From Mucidula mucida (lineage: Eukaryota > Basidiomycota > Agaricomycetes > Agaricales > Physalacriaceae), in assembly GCA_015501055.1 (NCBI GenBank), contig JADNYV010000231.1, forward strand, positions 1 through 56,834: a stretch of DNA of 56,834 nt. The letters are read 5' to 3'. Of this stretch, positions 9,528 to 20,991 are shown piece by piece; the stretch's first letter is position 1, and each line of letters begins with the position of its first letter. A model generated the notes under the pieces. That model saw only the letters and a program-made list of their open reading frames with translations. It was not told where the DNA came from and searched no databases. The position numbers were made by a program, and so were the translations under genes.

Positions 9528-12500
9528 CTAATCCTCTTCATCCTCATCCTCATCTTCGTCACTGTCGTCAACATACTCCATCAAGTTCTTTTGATAGTAC
9601 CACCACAGCGTGCTAAAAAAGTTGGTCCTTTCGCGAGTAGAGTTGGCCAACCCAAGCCACTTTGCAAACTGGTAGTGGTCCCGAATTAAGATATTTCTCT
9701 TGGCTGTGTGAACTTGTCTAGCGATGAGAGCCTCTTTTGCACAATGCTGCCATATATAGAATACAAGGCCCCAGGTAAAGTTCTGGTGTTCACACTGCTC
9801 CTCGCTATGATCATCATGGAGAATGTTGTGACCGACAGTGATAACACCACATTTGAAGCAGCAGGTATTGGCTATAGGAAATTGGATACCTTTGCGGAAC
9901 CCTCTATACTTACCAAGAAGGACCTTATCCAGGTGTGGACAATTGATAAGCTCGTGCAGGTTGAACTGAGCACTCTTGGCAATACAATAACCACAGCAGT
10001 TTTGGCCAAACTCGAGCATGCCTAGATAGCCCTGGTTATCAGCACGGAGCTGACCGAAGATTTGGCCCATCCTTTCAGCAGCTGCCTCAGACGTCTTGCC
10101 AAATGTATTCTGAAGATGCTGCGACAGCTTCTTCGCAGTGAGCATAGAGCGAAGGGGAGTGACTAGAGGGGGAGGGTTGACGGCAATCTCCAGATGCTTC
10201 AGTACTGATGGCATAGACCTGGCCATTGAGTATTGTTGCCGGGAGTGCGGTACGGTTCCAACCAGTCGATCATGGCATTTGTTCCCTGAAAATCGAGCTG
10301 TGATTGGGCCAAGTCCTTATTTTGCTGGATAGGGCGCGAGGAGAAGGGAATAAGGACAGATACAGCATGAAGCTCTTCAATACAACCACCTCGAGCATGC
10401 TCCTGCCCAAATGAGATGGTATTATATGGATCCCCGGCATGAATGACCAGATGTATGCGCTTTTCATCTAGCCCAGCTGTAAGGGCACCAGTTGCAGCAA
10501 GTGCAGCCTTTTGTCCAGTGCGCCAACGGTCCAGAATAGCGGCCTGCTGCTCTGGAGTAATAAGGTGCTGCACCTTGTTATTGGTACGCTGCTCCTGATT
10601 GGCATGGTACAGCTCAATGTCGAGTTTTTTAGCAAGTTCCTTTCCACTTTCAACAAATGGCACAAAAATGAGTATGTGATCGTGATCAGTGAGGCCTTCT
10701 GGAGGATGTGTGCGGCAGAACGTCTGGTTATTCATAACATTGCAAACAGCTGTGACCATGGCATCACCACCGGCTGCGGGAGGATATATGATGTACTCAA
10801 TGTTAGAGCGTGATGAGTGACAGTGGATGATGTTTGGGTGATGCAGCATGAACATGTCTCGCAAATGAGGGATAGTGGTTGGAGGTACAGTGCCAGATAG
10901 GAGGACGACTTGAGCGGAGAAGCTGGCTCGCAACATAAATGGATACTTGAGAGCGTGCCAATAGCCAACATCCGTGAAGAACACCTGACACTCGTCAAAG
11001 ACAAAGCGAGCAATAACAAATCCTTTAGCAGTGGCAAGGTCACCAAGTCCTCGTCGGAATCGAGGCCAAGCAGAGACATCAGCAGTGACAAGTATAAGCT
11101 TGTGCTGACCATGCAGTCTAGGCAACTCTTTGCACTTGATGCAACTGTCAAATGTCTTTGATGCCCATCTTGTCCAGACGACGCTTCCAATCATTCTTCA
11201 GAGCAACATATGGGATGACAACAACCATGATGCCTTTTGTAAGCTGGGCAGCAAGAACAACAGCCATGGTTTTGCCACCATTGGTCTGTATGGCCACAAT
11301 GATATCCTCCTCCAAGTTCATCAGCGCTACAAAAGTGTCGCGCTGATAATCTGTACGCCAAACAACTTCATCATTTCGCATAAGTATCCGCAATTGTTTG
11401 AGTGCATTTCCGCTTTGCAGGGAATCAGTATGCACTGGACAACCCTGTGATCTTGGAGTGTAGCGTGAATTATTGTTGGCTGGTCGCTCAACTACATCGT
11501 CAGCAGCGTGATCATCATAGTACACTTGTGGATCATTATTGTTGTCATCAGCAGCGAACATGTCCTCTGGCTCAGGACTATGATAAAGATCCATTGGTGG
11601 TGGCAAGCGATAGTGCTCATCATAATCATAGTCGTCAAGGCGGAATAGAGATTGAGAACGATGATCAGAGTCAGATGAGTTAGATGAGGATGAAAATTCA
11701 TTGTTTTCTTCATCCTGGGGAGAGCGCTGGGAATCGAATGGGTACAGCACTCCATCTGGCAGCTCATCATTGTCAGGATGAGTTGTTAATGCAAAGGCGG
11801 AAGGGGGCAAGGCATGAGTAGAGGGCGTAACTGATAGATACTTGTAAATTACAGGAATAATATGTACTTTGAATAACTTACGATGATTGTTGTAATCCAA
11901 AGCTGAACTATTGCAATCGTCTTCTTGGATAGCTGATGCTGTATTTAGCATAAGCTTGTTACTTAGAGTGAGAAGCACTTACGAGAGATGCGATCAGGTG
12001 ATGGTGTATCTGCACTCAGCATAAGCGACAATATTGAATGAATAAACTAAGACAGAACTTACCCTGCTGATGGCAATGCTGCTGCTGTTTCAGCTCTTTG
12101 ACAACTGTCTCAAGTGTGTTGAATTGCGCAGCTTGCTCAACTATCTTCTGAAGAATGAGGTCGAGCTTGGAATTTGTGTGCTCAGACAACTCCTTGAGTG
12201 CAGGTGTTACATCAACACTGGGAGCAGTGGTAGGAGCGGCAGAGGAGGGTGCAGCGATATTTGGAATAGCGCCTTTGGCAACCAGTTCGTCCCAATGTGC
12301 ATAAGTAGAATTGTTGAAGGTAAGCCCGAGGCCGCCGGGGACCACTTTAAGTGTGCGCTGCCATGCGAGGGATGTCTCAACATAGAGCATAAGGGTATCC
12401 TCGACAGCTCCATCTATTGCACTGGTAGACAAGCCATATACCCTATTTTCGGTACTGACAGAGTGACCAGACTGAAGTGCACCTATAGCATCCTCCTCGG

Positions 12501-14508
12501 TTGTGACATTAAACTGTTCATTGAGGTGCCCATGGTGTTTGCGGTGGAATGCAATGTAAATGTGTCTATAAGAGGATACCCCCATAGATCAGCCTAGAAT
12601 TGCCTGAGAGTACGTGCCCATAATATTGGTGATATAATGAGACTCAAACGGCTGGCCCAAGTTCATCAGAAGCATGTCACGATAATTGGCGGCAGCATTA
12701 GGCATGTCAGTAAGAACTTTGGGTGCGAGGAAGAGTGCAATAGGACGGGCGAGGGCATGAATCTGAATGAGAAGATTGCCAAAGAAGGAGTCGAGTGCGT
12801 TGGGAATGAGTCTGTCACTACCGAGGAGATTGGAGGTCTTGGTATACTGCCTGACAATGCTGACATATTCGCCGAGCATGAAGCAATTGCGCTGACAACC
12901 GACAGTGTTGCGCATCTGCATAGCTGTAAGTTCAGTACCACGAGGAGGGCCGCCACCTGAGAGATGCAGGCCAACCATGACGAGCCCCTCAAGTTTGGCC
13001 AACGTTTGTAGCCATTTGCGAACGGCAATAGCATGAGTGGCTCCATTTGGCAAAACAAACTGTTTTGAGGCAATGGGATGCTTCATCAACTCGTTGAACA
13101 GATGCCACTTTTTGTGAGCAAAAATGTCATTCCGAGTGTCGTCAAGGAAGCAGTAGCCAGGCTGCATTTCGACAAGATTGTCGGATAAGAATTGAGGATA
13201 GTTGACCCTGAGATCCATGCCAAACTGTAACTCAGACCACAGCTTGGCAGCGGCATCTTGAAGGCAATAGGGAATTTTGCGAAGCTGGTTGAGTGTGATG
13301 GCCTGACCACAGTACATCATTGCAGTCCATAGTTGGTGATCACTCCAAAATATACGCGGCATGGCTTGGCTGTGGCGACTGATTGCAGAAGCATACTGCA
13401 TCAAACTGTGAAGGTAGCTGTATGTTGTGCCTGCCTTTGCCTGACCATAGAAGTAAAATGAGAAACCTGATCAAGATCCTGATTCACTTTGCAGAGTGAG
13501 TGAACATGACGGAGTGTGAAGAATTGTATGGCTTGCATAAGCCGAGTGAGAAGAGGGGTGAGGTCAACAGCGGTAAGAAAGTTGCCGCTGTCTTTGAGCG
13601 TGTGACAAGCAAGAAAGGAGATAGTGGGATCATTCCAAGGGTCATCGCGAACGATGGGCCACTTGCGGTGCCAGAGACTGAGAAAGATTTTATGAACGGC
13701 TGCATCAAACTGAGTCTACTGGATCTCATCTGTGCCGCCAATGAGGGTGCGAAGATTATCAACAGCAGCGGTGAGCTCGGTACTGGTGGAGTACTTGAAG
13801 TATCCATCCCAGTCATTGTTCGCAGGTTTGAACATGAGCCAGCAGATGAAGTGATTGATGGGGAGGACATAGGATTTGAAAGACATCTTATGCTGGTGAT
13901 GACGCTCAAGAGGTTTATTATTAATGCCACTAAAATGATCTATATTAGAGAATAAAAAAGAGTTTGGAAATATAATGTACTCATGTTCTGGATCAGCGCT
14001 ATTAACCTTTTGAAGAAGCAGCATCTCAGACTTGCTGAGAAGCGAGACAGAGTGATTGAAATACTTGTAGAGATGGGAACTGAGACTGCCGAGTCTGGTG
14101 TTGCAAGCACCAATACCAGACTGTTGATTGAGTTTGCCAACATCATGGTCTTCGAGGATGTCGAGCCACTGCGTGCAATTAAGCAGAGGTGTGAGACGGC
14201 GAGCATCAATAGGACCAGTAGTGCGGGCAGTAGTGTCATCAAACTGCTCCGCCTCGGCCAAGAGCGTTGCAATGCCAAGGTCAAACGTGCTCTGTTGCTC
14301 CTCCTGTGGATGGTCTCCATCATTTGACATCTGAGATGCTGGCTGTTGAGGGGTAGTGTATTTAGGAGCAGGGTGATCAATACGAAAGCCAGCATATTGG
14401 CGCTGCACACTGATCTGTTGATACAGAACCTTCTGTAGGACTTTGACGGTTGCACAAATCTGGTGGGGCGTGAGAAATCGGATCAAGATGTCAACCACAC
14501 AAACATTC
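9528..14508 (-). pseudogene. Tyrosine-recombinase-like / RecQ-type helicase fusion (telomere-linked-helicase family), decayed and 5'-truncated
   Basis: The gene reads right to left. The first half contains a TQWLD block and a long helical core-binding-like region. It is followed by a tyrosine recombinase signature: Arg in GPPRGTE (about 12945), SSYRHIYIAFHR (about 12560), then SGHSVSTENRVYG (about 12440), where Tyr lies nine residues after His as in the classical GHSxxxTxxxY box. A linker with a coiled-coil-like stretch leads through small exons (12009-11983, 11938-11882, from 11830) to the helicase. Its motifs are QTNGGKT (about 11270), DECQ (about 10990), LLSGT, FVPFVES and HARGG. A Cys/His-rich domain and acidic tail follow. 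Breaks are TAG at 13718-13716, TGA at 12591-12589, and 1-nt shifts near 13450 and 11160 and at 10200-10226. The N-terminal OrsD domain expected in this family is absent; the frame fades near 14640. It is probably a mobile or subtelomeric gene. Confidence 0.7.
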
Positions 14509-14689
14509 TATGCGCCTCGACTAGAGACGGTTAATGGCGAGTCTGTGGAATTGAACGAAATGTACAAACTTATGCCAAGAACTGATGATGTACTGGGTCA
14601 GTTTACTTCTGAAGTAGCACTTCTAGTAGCAGGCAGTGTGTAATAACTCACTTGACGTCGCGGTAGATAAGACGGTCTAACGGATATCA

Positions 14690-15335
14690 GAGGAGGTCTA
14701 GAGACTCACAAGTGGTATAGCTGCTAACAGATTTCCAGAAACTGAGATCACAATCAGAGGTTATTACAGTCGCCAACAGGATGGAAGTAACGGCATACCA
14801 ATCCACAGCTGATACACGTAAAACCGGGGATGGTAAGAGACAGAAAACAGATTGAGACTGGACATGCATCTGGGAGATGAATATCACAACATTCTGCGGA
14901 TCAACACGTCAAATAAGGAGCATTAGAGAACGAGGACACCGAACCCTGACGCCGTCCTCGATCATCGCTGCGGTGACAAGTGCGGTTCCGAGAGTATTGA
15001 GAACACTAAGGCAATGTCAAAATCAGGAGAGGAAGCACACTGAGGAGCGACTGACAACAGCAGAGCCACCTATGGCTGGTATCAGAAGGTGTCCAATAAC
15101 TGCGTGAAAGGACGACAACCAAGCATTGGACCATCCAGCGGTCCTTCTTAAAGAACAAGCGATAGTACACAAACGTCTGCAGAACCGTTGCGCCGTAAAA
15201 GCTAGGAAGTACAGTCAATTGTCCGCGAGATTGCGGAGTCTACCCAACGCACGTAGTCGCCAGCGTAAATCCAATCAAGTTGTTGTTATAGACATCTTGC
15301 ACGGCTTCTGTCTGTAGCTGCTGGGCGGTAGACAT
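14690..15335 (-). pseudogene. DUF6534-like multipass membrane protein, remnant
   Basis: A start codon at 15335 opens MSTAQQLQTEAVQD followed by GFTLATTCVG. A splice with GTAGAC donor and TCCTAG acceptor then continues in phase into FYGATVLQTFVYYRLFFKKD and a WMVQCLVVV helix. This is the N-terminal pattern of the DUF6534 integral membrane proteins common in mushroom fungi. Downstream, LLDTF appears in another frame and stops accumulate. A later segment (FISQMHVQSQSVF) may be the fourth or fifth helix. The gene is shifted and truncated close to the 5' limit of the recombinase-helicase gene, so it marks where the accessory cassette meets chromosomal DNA. Confidence 0.6.
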
Positions 15336-15975
15336 CTTATGAAGAGGGAGGAGGCGTCAGGGATTAAGCGTCAGGGAGTGAGCGTTGCATCCGTGGCATA
15401 TATGAGGGTTGCGGGACAATGAATAGCGCTCTCCGGTGATTTGGATCATAATGTATCAAAGGATCCGCTTGCCTCCCACAGGTCATGTACGCTGAATGAA
15501 GCACGTCTATACGCACCTGGCTACGGAAGACCAGCATACATGCAGGAATCTGTCACGTACAAACTCTATGTCTCTACACTCTCGCCTCTGGCCTACTAGG
15601 TATTCATGCCCTTCCTTGTTGATGTGGATCAGTCGGACAGAAACCGCCTTTGCCACACTCGAGAAGGAGTGCAGCGAAAATGGCATCTGTTGTCTGGATA
15701 GAGAGGTATCTTTTGACTCTGAGTCAGAGAGACGAAACACGTAGGGAAGATAGCATCATGATGACTGTCCTTAACTCAAGTTTTGTTTGCTTTGATTTCG
15801 TGTATATCTTTAGGCGCTTTTCCATGTCAGCAATTCCAGTGCTATCTACTTCCCTTAAAAATCAAAGTGGCTTACTGAGAAGATCCTTTACTCAGCCAGT
15901 AACGCGATCGAGCGTATATAAACTTTGTTCCGCTCAATCGCTCGTCCACGACTGTCCACCTCAATAACTGTCAGG
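15336..15975. other. Intergenic region with promoter of the hydrolase gene
   Basis: No coding region could be supported. A TATATAAA box lies at 15915-15922, about 54 bp before the hydrolase start codon. Confidence 0.5.
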
Positions 15976-16083
15976 ATGCCCTTCTTACCTTTGGCGGACG
16001 GAACACTTATTTATGCCGAAGCCGTCGGTGACGCGTCGAAACCTGTGCTCGTCTTCATTCATGGACTTGCACTAGGTCTACTC

Positions 16084-18013
16084 GGGCACCACAAAAGTGC
16101 CGTGGCCGCTACCGTGCTACCGTGCACGCTACCGTGGCCGCTACCGTTACCGTGGCCGCTACCGTACATCATTACCGTGCATCACTGCCATGATGGACCC
16201 TGTTACCGTGCCATGCAGCGTTACACAGACGAGGTCACACCGTGACTTGAAAGCATAACACTGTTATGGGCAATCGCGTCTTGACTATCACCCACCACCA
16301 GCTATCACAATGTCTCTATCCACACCGCGAATATATCTATTGCCTTCTTTGACAACCTGTGGTGTATATGGGGTAGCCCTTGCCACTGATTTCAATTTGA
16401 GACTCCGCTGACAACACCTGCACTGCGCCGCGCGCCTCCACGATGACAATGACCAACAAGTTGTGCGCGTCTGCCGCAAACTGTTTCTGGACCTAATCTG
16501 ACTTCTTCTCTTTCCTTTTCTTTCCGCCACATCTGAACCGTTTACTCCGCCTTGTGACCCGCGCAAGCCCAGTATTGCTACAGGTGCACACTTTTCCGCT
16601 GCCTGTGATAACCAGCATAATGGCGCCTATAACCGTCAACTAGAATAGCACCTTTCTCGTGCTATGAGGAAAGTAAGTAAACTAAGAGACACATCAAAGT
16701 CACTACCGTATTCATGGACCAGCCCGTAATTCCAACTTCTTGACTGATGCTGAGATACAAACTTATCTCGGATGCCTTCAGGAATACTTGTCCAGTTCAC
16801 CGTCCCCCAGCTTCTGGGTCATCTCAGCGCTTCTGTTCTGTCTACGCTGACAATTGAGCCTGGCCTACACACAGGGAACACGATGAGGAAATTCTCCATT
16901 TCTCCAAAAGTTGACAGTTACCCAACACTATTCTCCGCTTCCTCCATCGCACACCCACGCTCGAGCACATCTGTTTCGTTTTTACATCTGTTTCGTTGAC
17001 TGTGAGGGTTTCAAGAATGAGGTGTTTGATGCTCTCACCAAAGAAGACAACTAGGAAATCCTCATACGGCTCTCATGTCTTCCATGAAAAGGTATTGAGA
17101 GAGATTAAGAAACCATGTATATTGAGCAATCACTGTAAGAAACAATTATATATCAAGCTCTCACAAGGGGATTGATGGACAAGACTGAGAAATAACATGT
17201 GAGCAAGTGTGCAAGCGTGAAACAATAGCAAGCCGGAGGTGTACCAAGTTACTTAAATAGTACAAGACGGTCGAAGACATGATAAGAACTCACCGTGTAC
17301 GCATTGTTCAAGATTGAACTCGGACAGGCAAGGCATTTTATTGGCTTCATGGAGCCTTGTTCAACTCATCAACTCGAGTCTGATGTGTCAGGAATGTCAA
17401 AGACGTCGTCGTGGGGTCCGGATTGAATACAACAAGCCGCCAGGAGCAATCCCACGACTAAAGGATGTCAGACAGGAAGAGGTAGGCGCTAAAGGAAGTT
17501 TAGAGTGTCAGACAGGGGTGGACATACCTTTATGAACCTAGTCTCTGATCTGATGACAATGCCTGATCAACGAGGAAGAGACAAGAGTTAAATGTTAACG
17601 CTGCTACCGTGTCAGTGCCGTGCGATTACCGTGCTACCGTGCGACCGTGTTCGCAATACTGCCGCTACCGTGAGTGACGTAAGAGTACCGTGGCCGCTAC
17701 CGTGCAGACGACCGTGGCCGCTGCCGTGAGTACCGTGCGACCGTGGGCCGTGCAGGGTCTACCGTGCGCACGGTAGCGGCCACCAGAAAAACTTTGCTCA
17801 TTCTCGATGATTTCTGGTCTGACCGCACAAAGTTCTGTTACCAAGATATGTTCATTGATACATGTTATAGCCAACGCATACCTAATCCGCTCGAAAGTAG
17901 ATGCTCCTGGGGACGTGGAAGGTGGCGCAAATTAGACTGTGGCTGTGCTACCGTGCAGCCGTGAGCCGCTACCGTGCATGCACGGTAGCGGCCACGGCCA
18001 AATTGCGGGGCCG
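16084..18013. mobile_element. 1.93-kb non-autonomous DNA transposon (MULE-like) in the hydrolase gene
   Basis: The element is flanked by GGTCTACTC(G) at 16075-16084 and 18014-18023, a 9-10-bp target-site duplication. The ends form imperfect 33-bp inverted repeats whose inner 19 bases (GCCGTGGCCGCTACCGTGC) match exactly. Next to both ends are many copies of GCTACCGTG/ACCGTG (16096-16215, 17590-17785, 17945-17998), as expected of subterminal transposase-binding repeats. No transposase frame is present. A 9-10-bp duplication suggests Mutator-like elements. hAT or KDZ/Zisupton families (8 bp) are less likely. Confidence 0.8.
16780..17065 (+). pseudogene. F-box/LRR-like gene fragment inside the transposon
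   Basis: Short segments in shifting frames read as LPNTILRFLHRTPTLEHICF and later CEGFKNEVFDALTKEDN. This resembles the LRR part of basidiomycete F-box proteins (a run of leucines followed by RTPxLE). It is broken by stops and probably non-functional. If real, the element has captured host sequence in the manner of a Pack-MULE. Confidence 0.35.
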
Positions 18014-18963
18014 GGTCTACTCGTGTGGAATTCTATCTTTGAGGATCCTCGATGGTCAGAAGCGCTCTATCTGGTGAGAAATCTTATCCAATTTGTTGAG
18101 TTGATGCGATCTTTGCACTCTAGGTTCGTTATGACACGCGTGGGCACGGTCAAAGTGGAATGCCCACTGACGCCGCTGCTTGGGAATCCCAAAGACTGGC
18201 TGAGGACTTCGACGCCGTCGTAAACGCCTTCGGGTTGAAGAATCCTTTCGTGTTGGGATGGTGCGTTTCACATATCTTCAAATGATGCCGACCTTTGTTA
18301 TAATGACCTTTGTTGTTACAGGAGTCTAGGCGGTGTGTTCCAACTCTATTCTGCTATACAGGACGCGTTTTTCTAAGTCAACGATCTAGCCACCCATATC
18401 GCCGACGTTCTGGCGTTCCATCCACCTTCCTATCTCTCTGGCATCATCCATCTAGCGGCCGTACCCTATATAACCGAAGACGCCGTCGCTAAACCATCCA
18501 GCGACGCGATGAAATCCCTCATTTCAGTACTGCTCAATCCGCCTGATGTCGCCTCCTTCCAGAACGCTGGCATCTCCTTCATAGACCTCTGCACTGACGA
18601 CGCGTCATTTGAATTACAGGCAGTTTGCCGTGGATATGTACTGGCTCAGCCGGGCCCAGTAGCCCAGCTTGTCCTCGGGCGGACACAGAACGTAACGGGT
18701 CTTTTGACTGCAGGAGAGCAGGGACTCCCACTGTTGGCGCTGGCGGGCACGGACGATTTAGCGCTGAATGGCAGTATCAGCTACACTTTCATGGAGCCGT
18801 TCAAGGACAAGGAATTTGTAAGTATCGAGGGTGCAGATCATATGGCGTGGTTGACGGACAAGGATTTAATGAGGGAGACTATTGTAGCGTGGATTTACAA
18901 GAACGTGCACCGCGTTGTATAGTTTGATATCGGACAACCAACGTAACCAAGAACACGATGTCA

Positions 18964-19825
18964 TTACAATGTGGCAAAGACAGTAACAACGAAGCAAGCA
19001 GTCACAGCCAGGAAACTCGCTCCGGTGGACAGTGCACCATCGCTAGATCCTCCACTACCGAGGCCAGGAATGCTGGTGGAGCCACCCGATGATGCGCTTG
19101 TAGGTCCTGTCCCGGATAATAGAGAGGTATGCTTCGTCTGCGTAGGTCTAAGGAAGGGTTGTATGAGTCTCCCAAAGAAACGCAAACATGCGAGGCACCT
19201 ACACAGAAGCAGCGCTAGTGGAGGTTGTAGATTCAAACCCGGTAAACGAGAAGTCGAAGCTTGAGAAGGTCCCGGAGCCAGAGCCAGACCCGAACGTGCA
19301 CTGGGGGTTTCCACTGAGATCTCGAGAGCATGTATCTCCCGTTGCTATACAGAATGTCAGGCGTTAGTCTGGTACGACAATGTATAGCAGCGAAAGAGCG
19401 TACGACAGCAGAAGTCTTCTCCGGTGCAAAGATCGTAACCGACATAGTCACAAGGGTCGTCGTTTGCTACGCATGTCTCGCCGATCTCGCAGCATCCGAG
19501 CTTTCCGCCCCATTCGCCACAGTAATCCCTAAACAAGCCGGTTTGTACGATGTTCTGGAAAGAAAATACGCCACACAGCTTACCCGTAAGGACAGCATCC
19601 ATTTCCGTCATCGCACGCAAGATACCCAAGATCACAAGTGCCGTCACTTTGACGAATAGCCAGCCCATTGATATCACGCGTAGTGGGATGCGGCGTGCGC
19701 AAAAGTGCAGGAATCGTCGTGCCCTCCTGACGCGTTTCGAGGAAGCGAGCCTTCTGAACGCGGTCCCTGGGAACACCGGCCGCGACGAGACTAGGGAGGA
19801 CTACGAGGGCAGCGAAGAAGAGCAT
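18964..19825 (-). CDS. Cysteine-rich GPI-anchored secreted protein
   Basis: Exons 19825-19584, 19528-19404, 19344-19203 and 19147-18964 join in phase to a 230-residue protein. The N-terminus is a signal peptide (MLFFAALVVLPSLVAAG). The mature part carries paired cysteines: GTCDLGYLACDDGNGCCPYG, YCGEW, LGCCEIGETC and FCCPTGDTC. The C-terminus is a Ser/Thr/Gly-rich linker followed by a hydrophobic tail ending in VTVFATL, the usual GPI-attachment arrangement. This architecture is common among mushroom cell-wall proteins of unknown role. The gene is convergent with the hydrolase gene (41 bp between stops). It looks intact. Confidence 0.8.
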
Positions 19826-20991
19826 TGTGACGAACGTGAGGATGAGTCGTGGGCGTGGCTCTATAGAAATTCATGTTCAGCGTCCCGGTTCATTTATACA
19901 TGGTAAGTAGCTCAATCTCGATCATGACAGGACCCCCTAGATAATGATCTCTTGGCACACTCACCGCAAATGGGTGTCAATACTTCGAGGCGGGGATCCT
20001 GGTGAGATCAAAGCCTCAGTTCAATATGATAGGATTTTGAAGGCTGACAGACGCGTTAGTCAACAAGATATTGCAAGAAACAAGGGTGGAAATATCCTAT
20101 TGTTCGGAACAAGGCGTGAAGAGGTGGCGGACGTCTCTCCTCCTGCTCGAAACAAGGCTGTGTTTTTTCAGACTAGAAGATCTGCCATGACAAGCATTCA
20201 GAGGATCTTCCGTGACCTGGACCTCAATTTAGACCCAGCCGCGTTACTTCCTGGCCTTCGGTAGCGAATAAACGCCAGATAAACATCGGCATATGTACCT
20301 CATGACCAGCATCAAGCTGGCGAAAAGTCCTTTTCTCTATTGTAAAATGAATCCGTCCACGACGTTCACCCATGGATGTCCATCGAGCGCTTTCCCTAGG
20401 CATTCACAGCCTCCTGAGGCCTGATCGTCACGCAAATCTTTCGCGAACATGCAGCCCCTTAGACCAATGTGTATGAATGTTGACAGGACACTCGAAACGT
20501 CCTAAAGTGACATAAGGATTAATTGTCATCCCTTGATCCTCGACGGTTGTTGTGGGCGCTGAATAGCCATGTTTATATGATTTGACATTCTTGAAATCGC
20601 ATGACTCGCTAGAATGAAGACACCAAGTCATGCGCCTGCGAAGACCGTGGACACAAAGATCGACGCCACAATGACGTGATTGGGAACGGACAGGTCGGGC
20701 GGGCAGAGGAGACCGGACGGCTGTTCATTTCACGCGCGTCTGAGGGCGACATCCTTGAACCCGTTAGAGGACACTGAAGACCAAAAAGTCGAAAGAATGC
20801 AGTACATGCTTCGATTAATCAATCAAACTTTACCAGAAAATCTTCCCTTTATCTGCAGTGCAGCGAAAAAGCGACAACTATATCATTAACCAACATGATA
20901 TGCGCCCATGTAAGAATCGTTATGTGGAAAGCCTACGTTTCCAAACGTTTCCCTCACGAGTCCAAGAGAGATTATCTGTATAGAGAGTGGT
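19826..20991. other. Region without a supported gene
   Basis: Short open frames occur on both strands, but none shows a recognisable domain, splice structure or start context. The left part must contain the promoter of the GPI-anchored protein. Confidence 0.5.

Larger units (their letters stand above)
15976..18922 (+). pseudogene. Alpha/beta hydrolase, split by a DNA transposon
   Basis: The N-terminus (LADGTLIYAEAVG, then VLVFIHGLAL with the HG oxyanion region) is coded at 15976-16083. The frame resumes after the insertion with VWNSIFEDPRW. Exons 18124-18260 and from 18322 follow, with further introns at 18074-18123 and 18261-18321. The core is RYDTRGHGQSG, then the nucleophile elbow GWSLGG, whose Gly-Trp-Ser-Leu-Gly is split by an intron. 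A TAA near 18375 implies one more short intron or a break. The acid residue is probably in AGTDD and the catalytic His in GADHMAW near the C-terminus. Size and order fit small fungal alpha/beta hydrolases (lipase, esterase or epoxide-hydrolase type). The substrate cannot be told. Removing 16084-18013 plus one target-site copy gives an uninterrupted frame, so the insertion inactivated an otherwise good gene. Confidence 0.8.

Noticed and set aside
12070..12597. Plus-strand frame of 175 codons over the recombinase Tyr region
   Set aside because: No domain, and it overlaps the minus-strand frame that carries recognised motifs.
19200..19240. A tRNA-like TTCAAACCC stretch
   Set aside because: No acceptor or anticodon stem could be drawn, and it lies within the GPI-protein gene.
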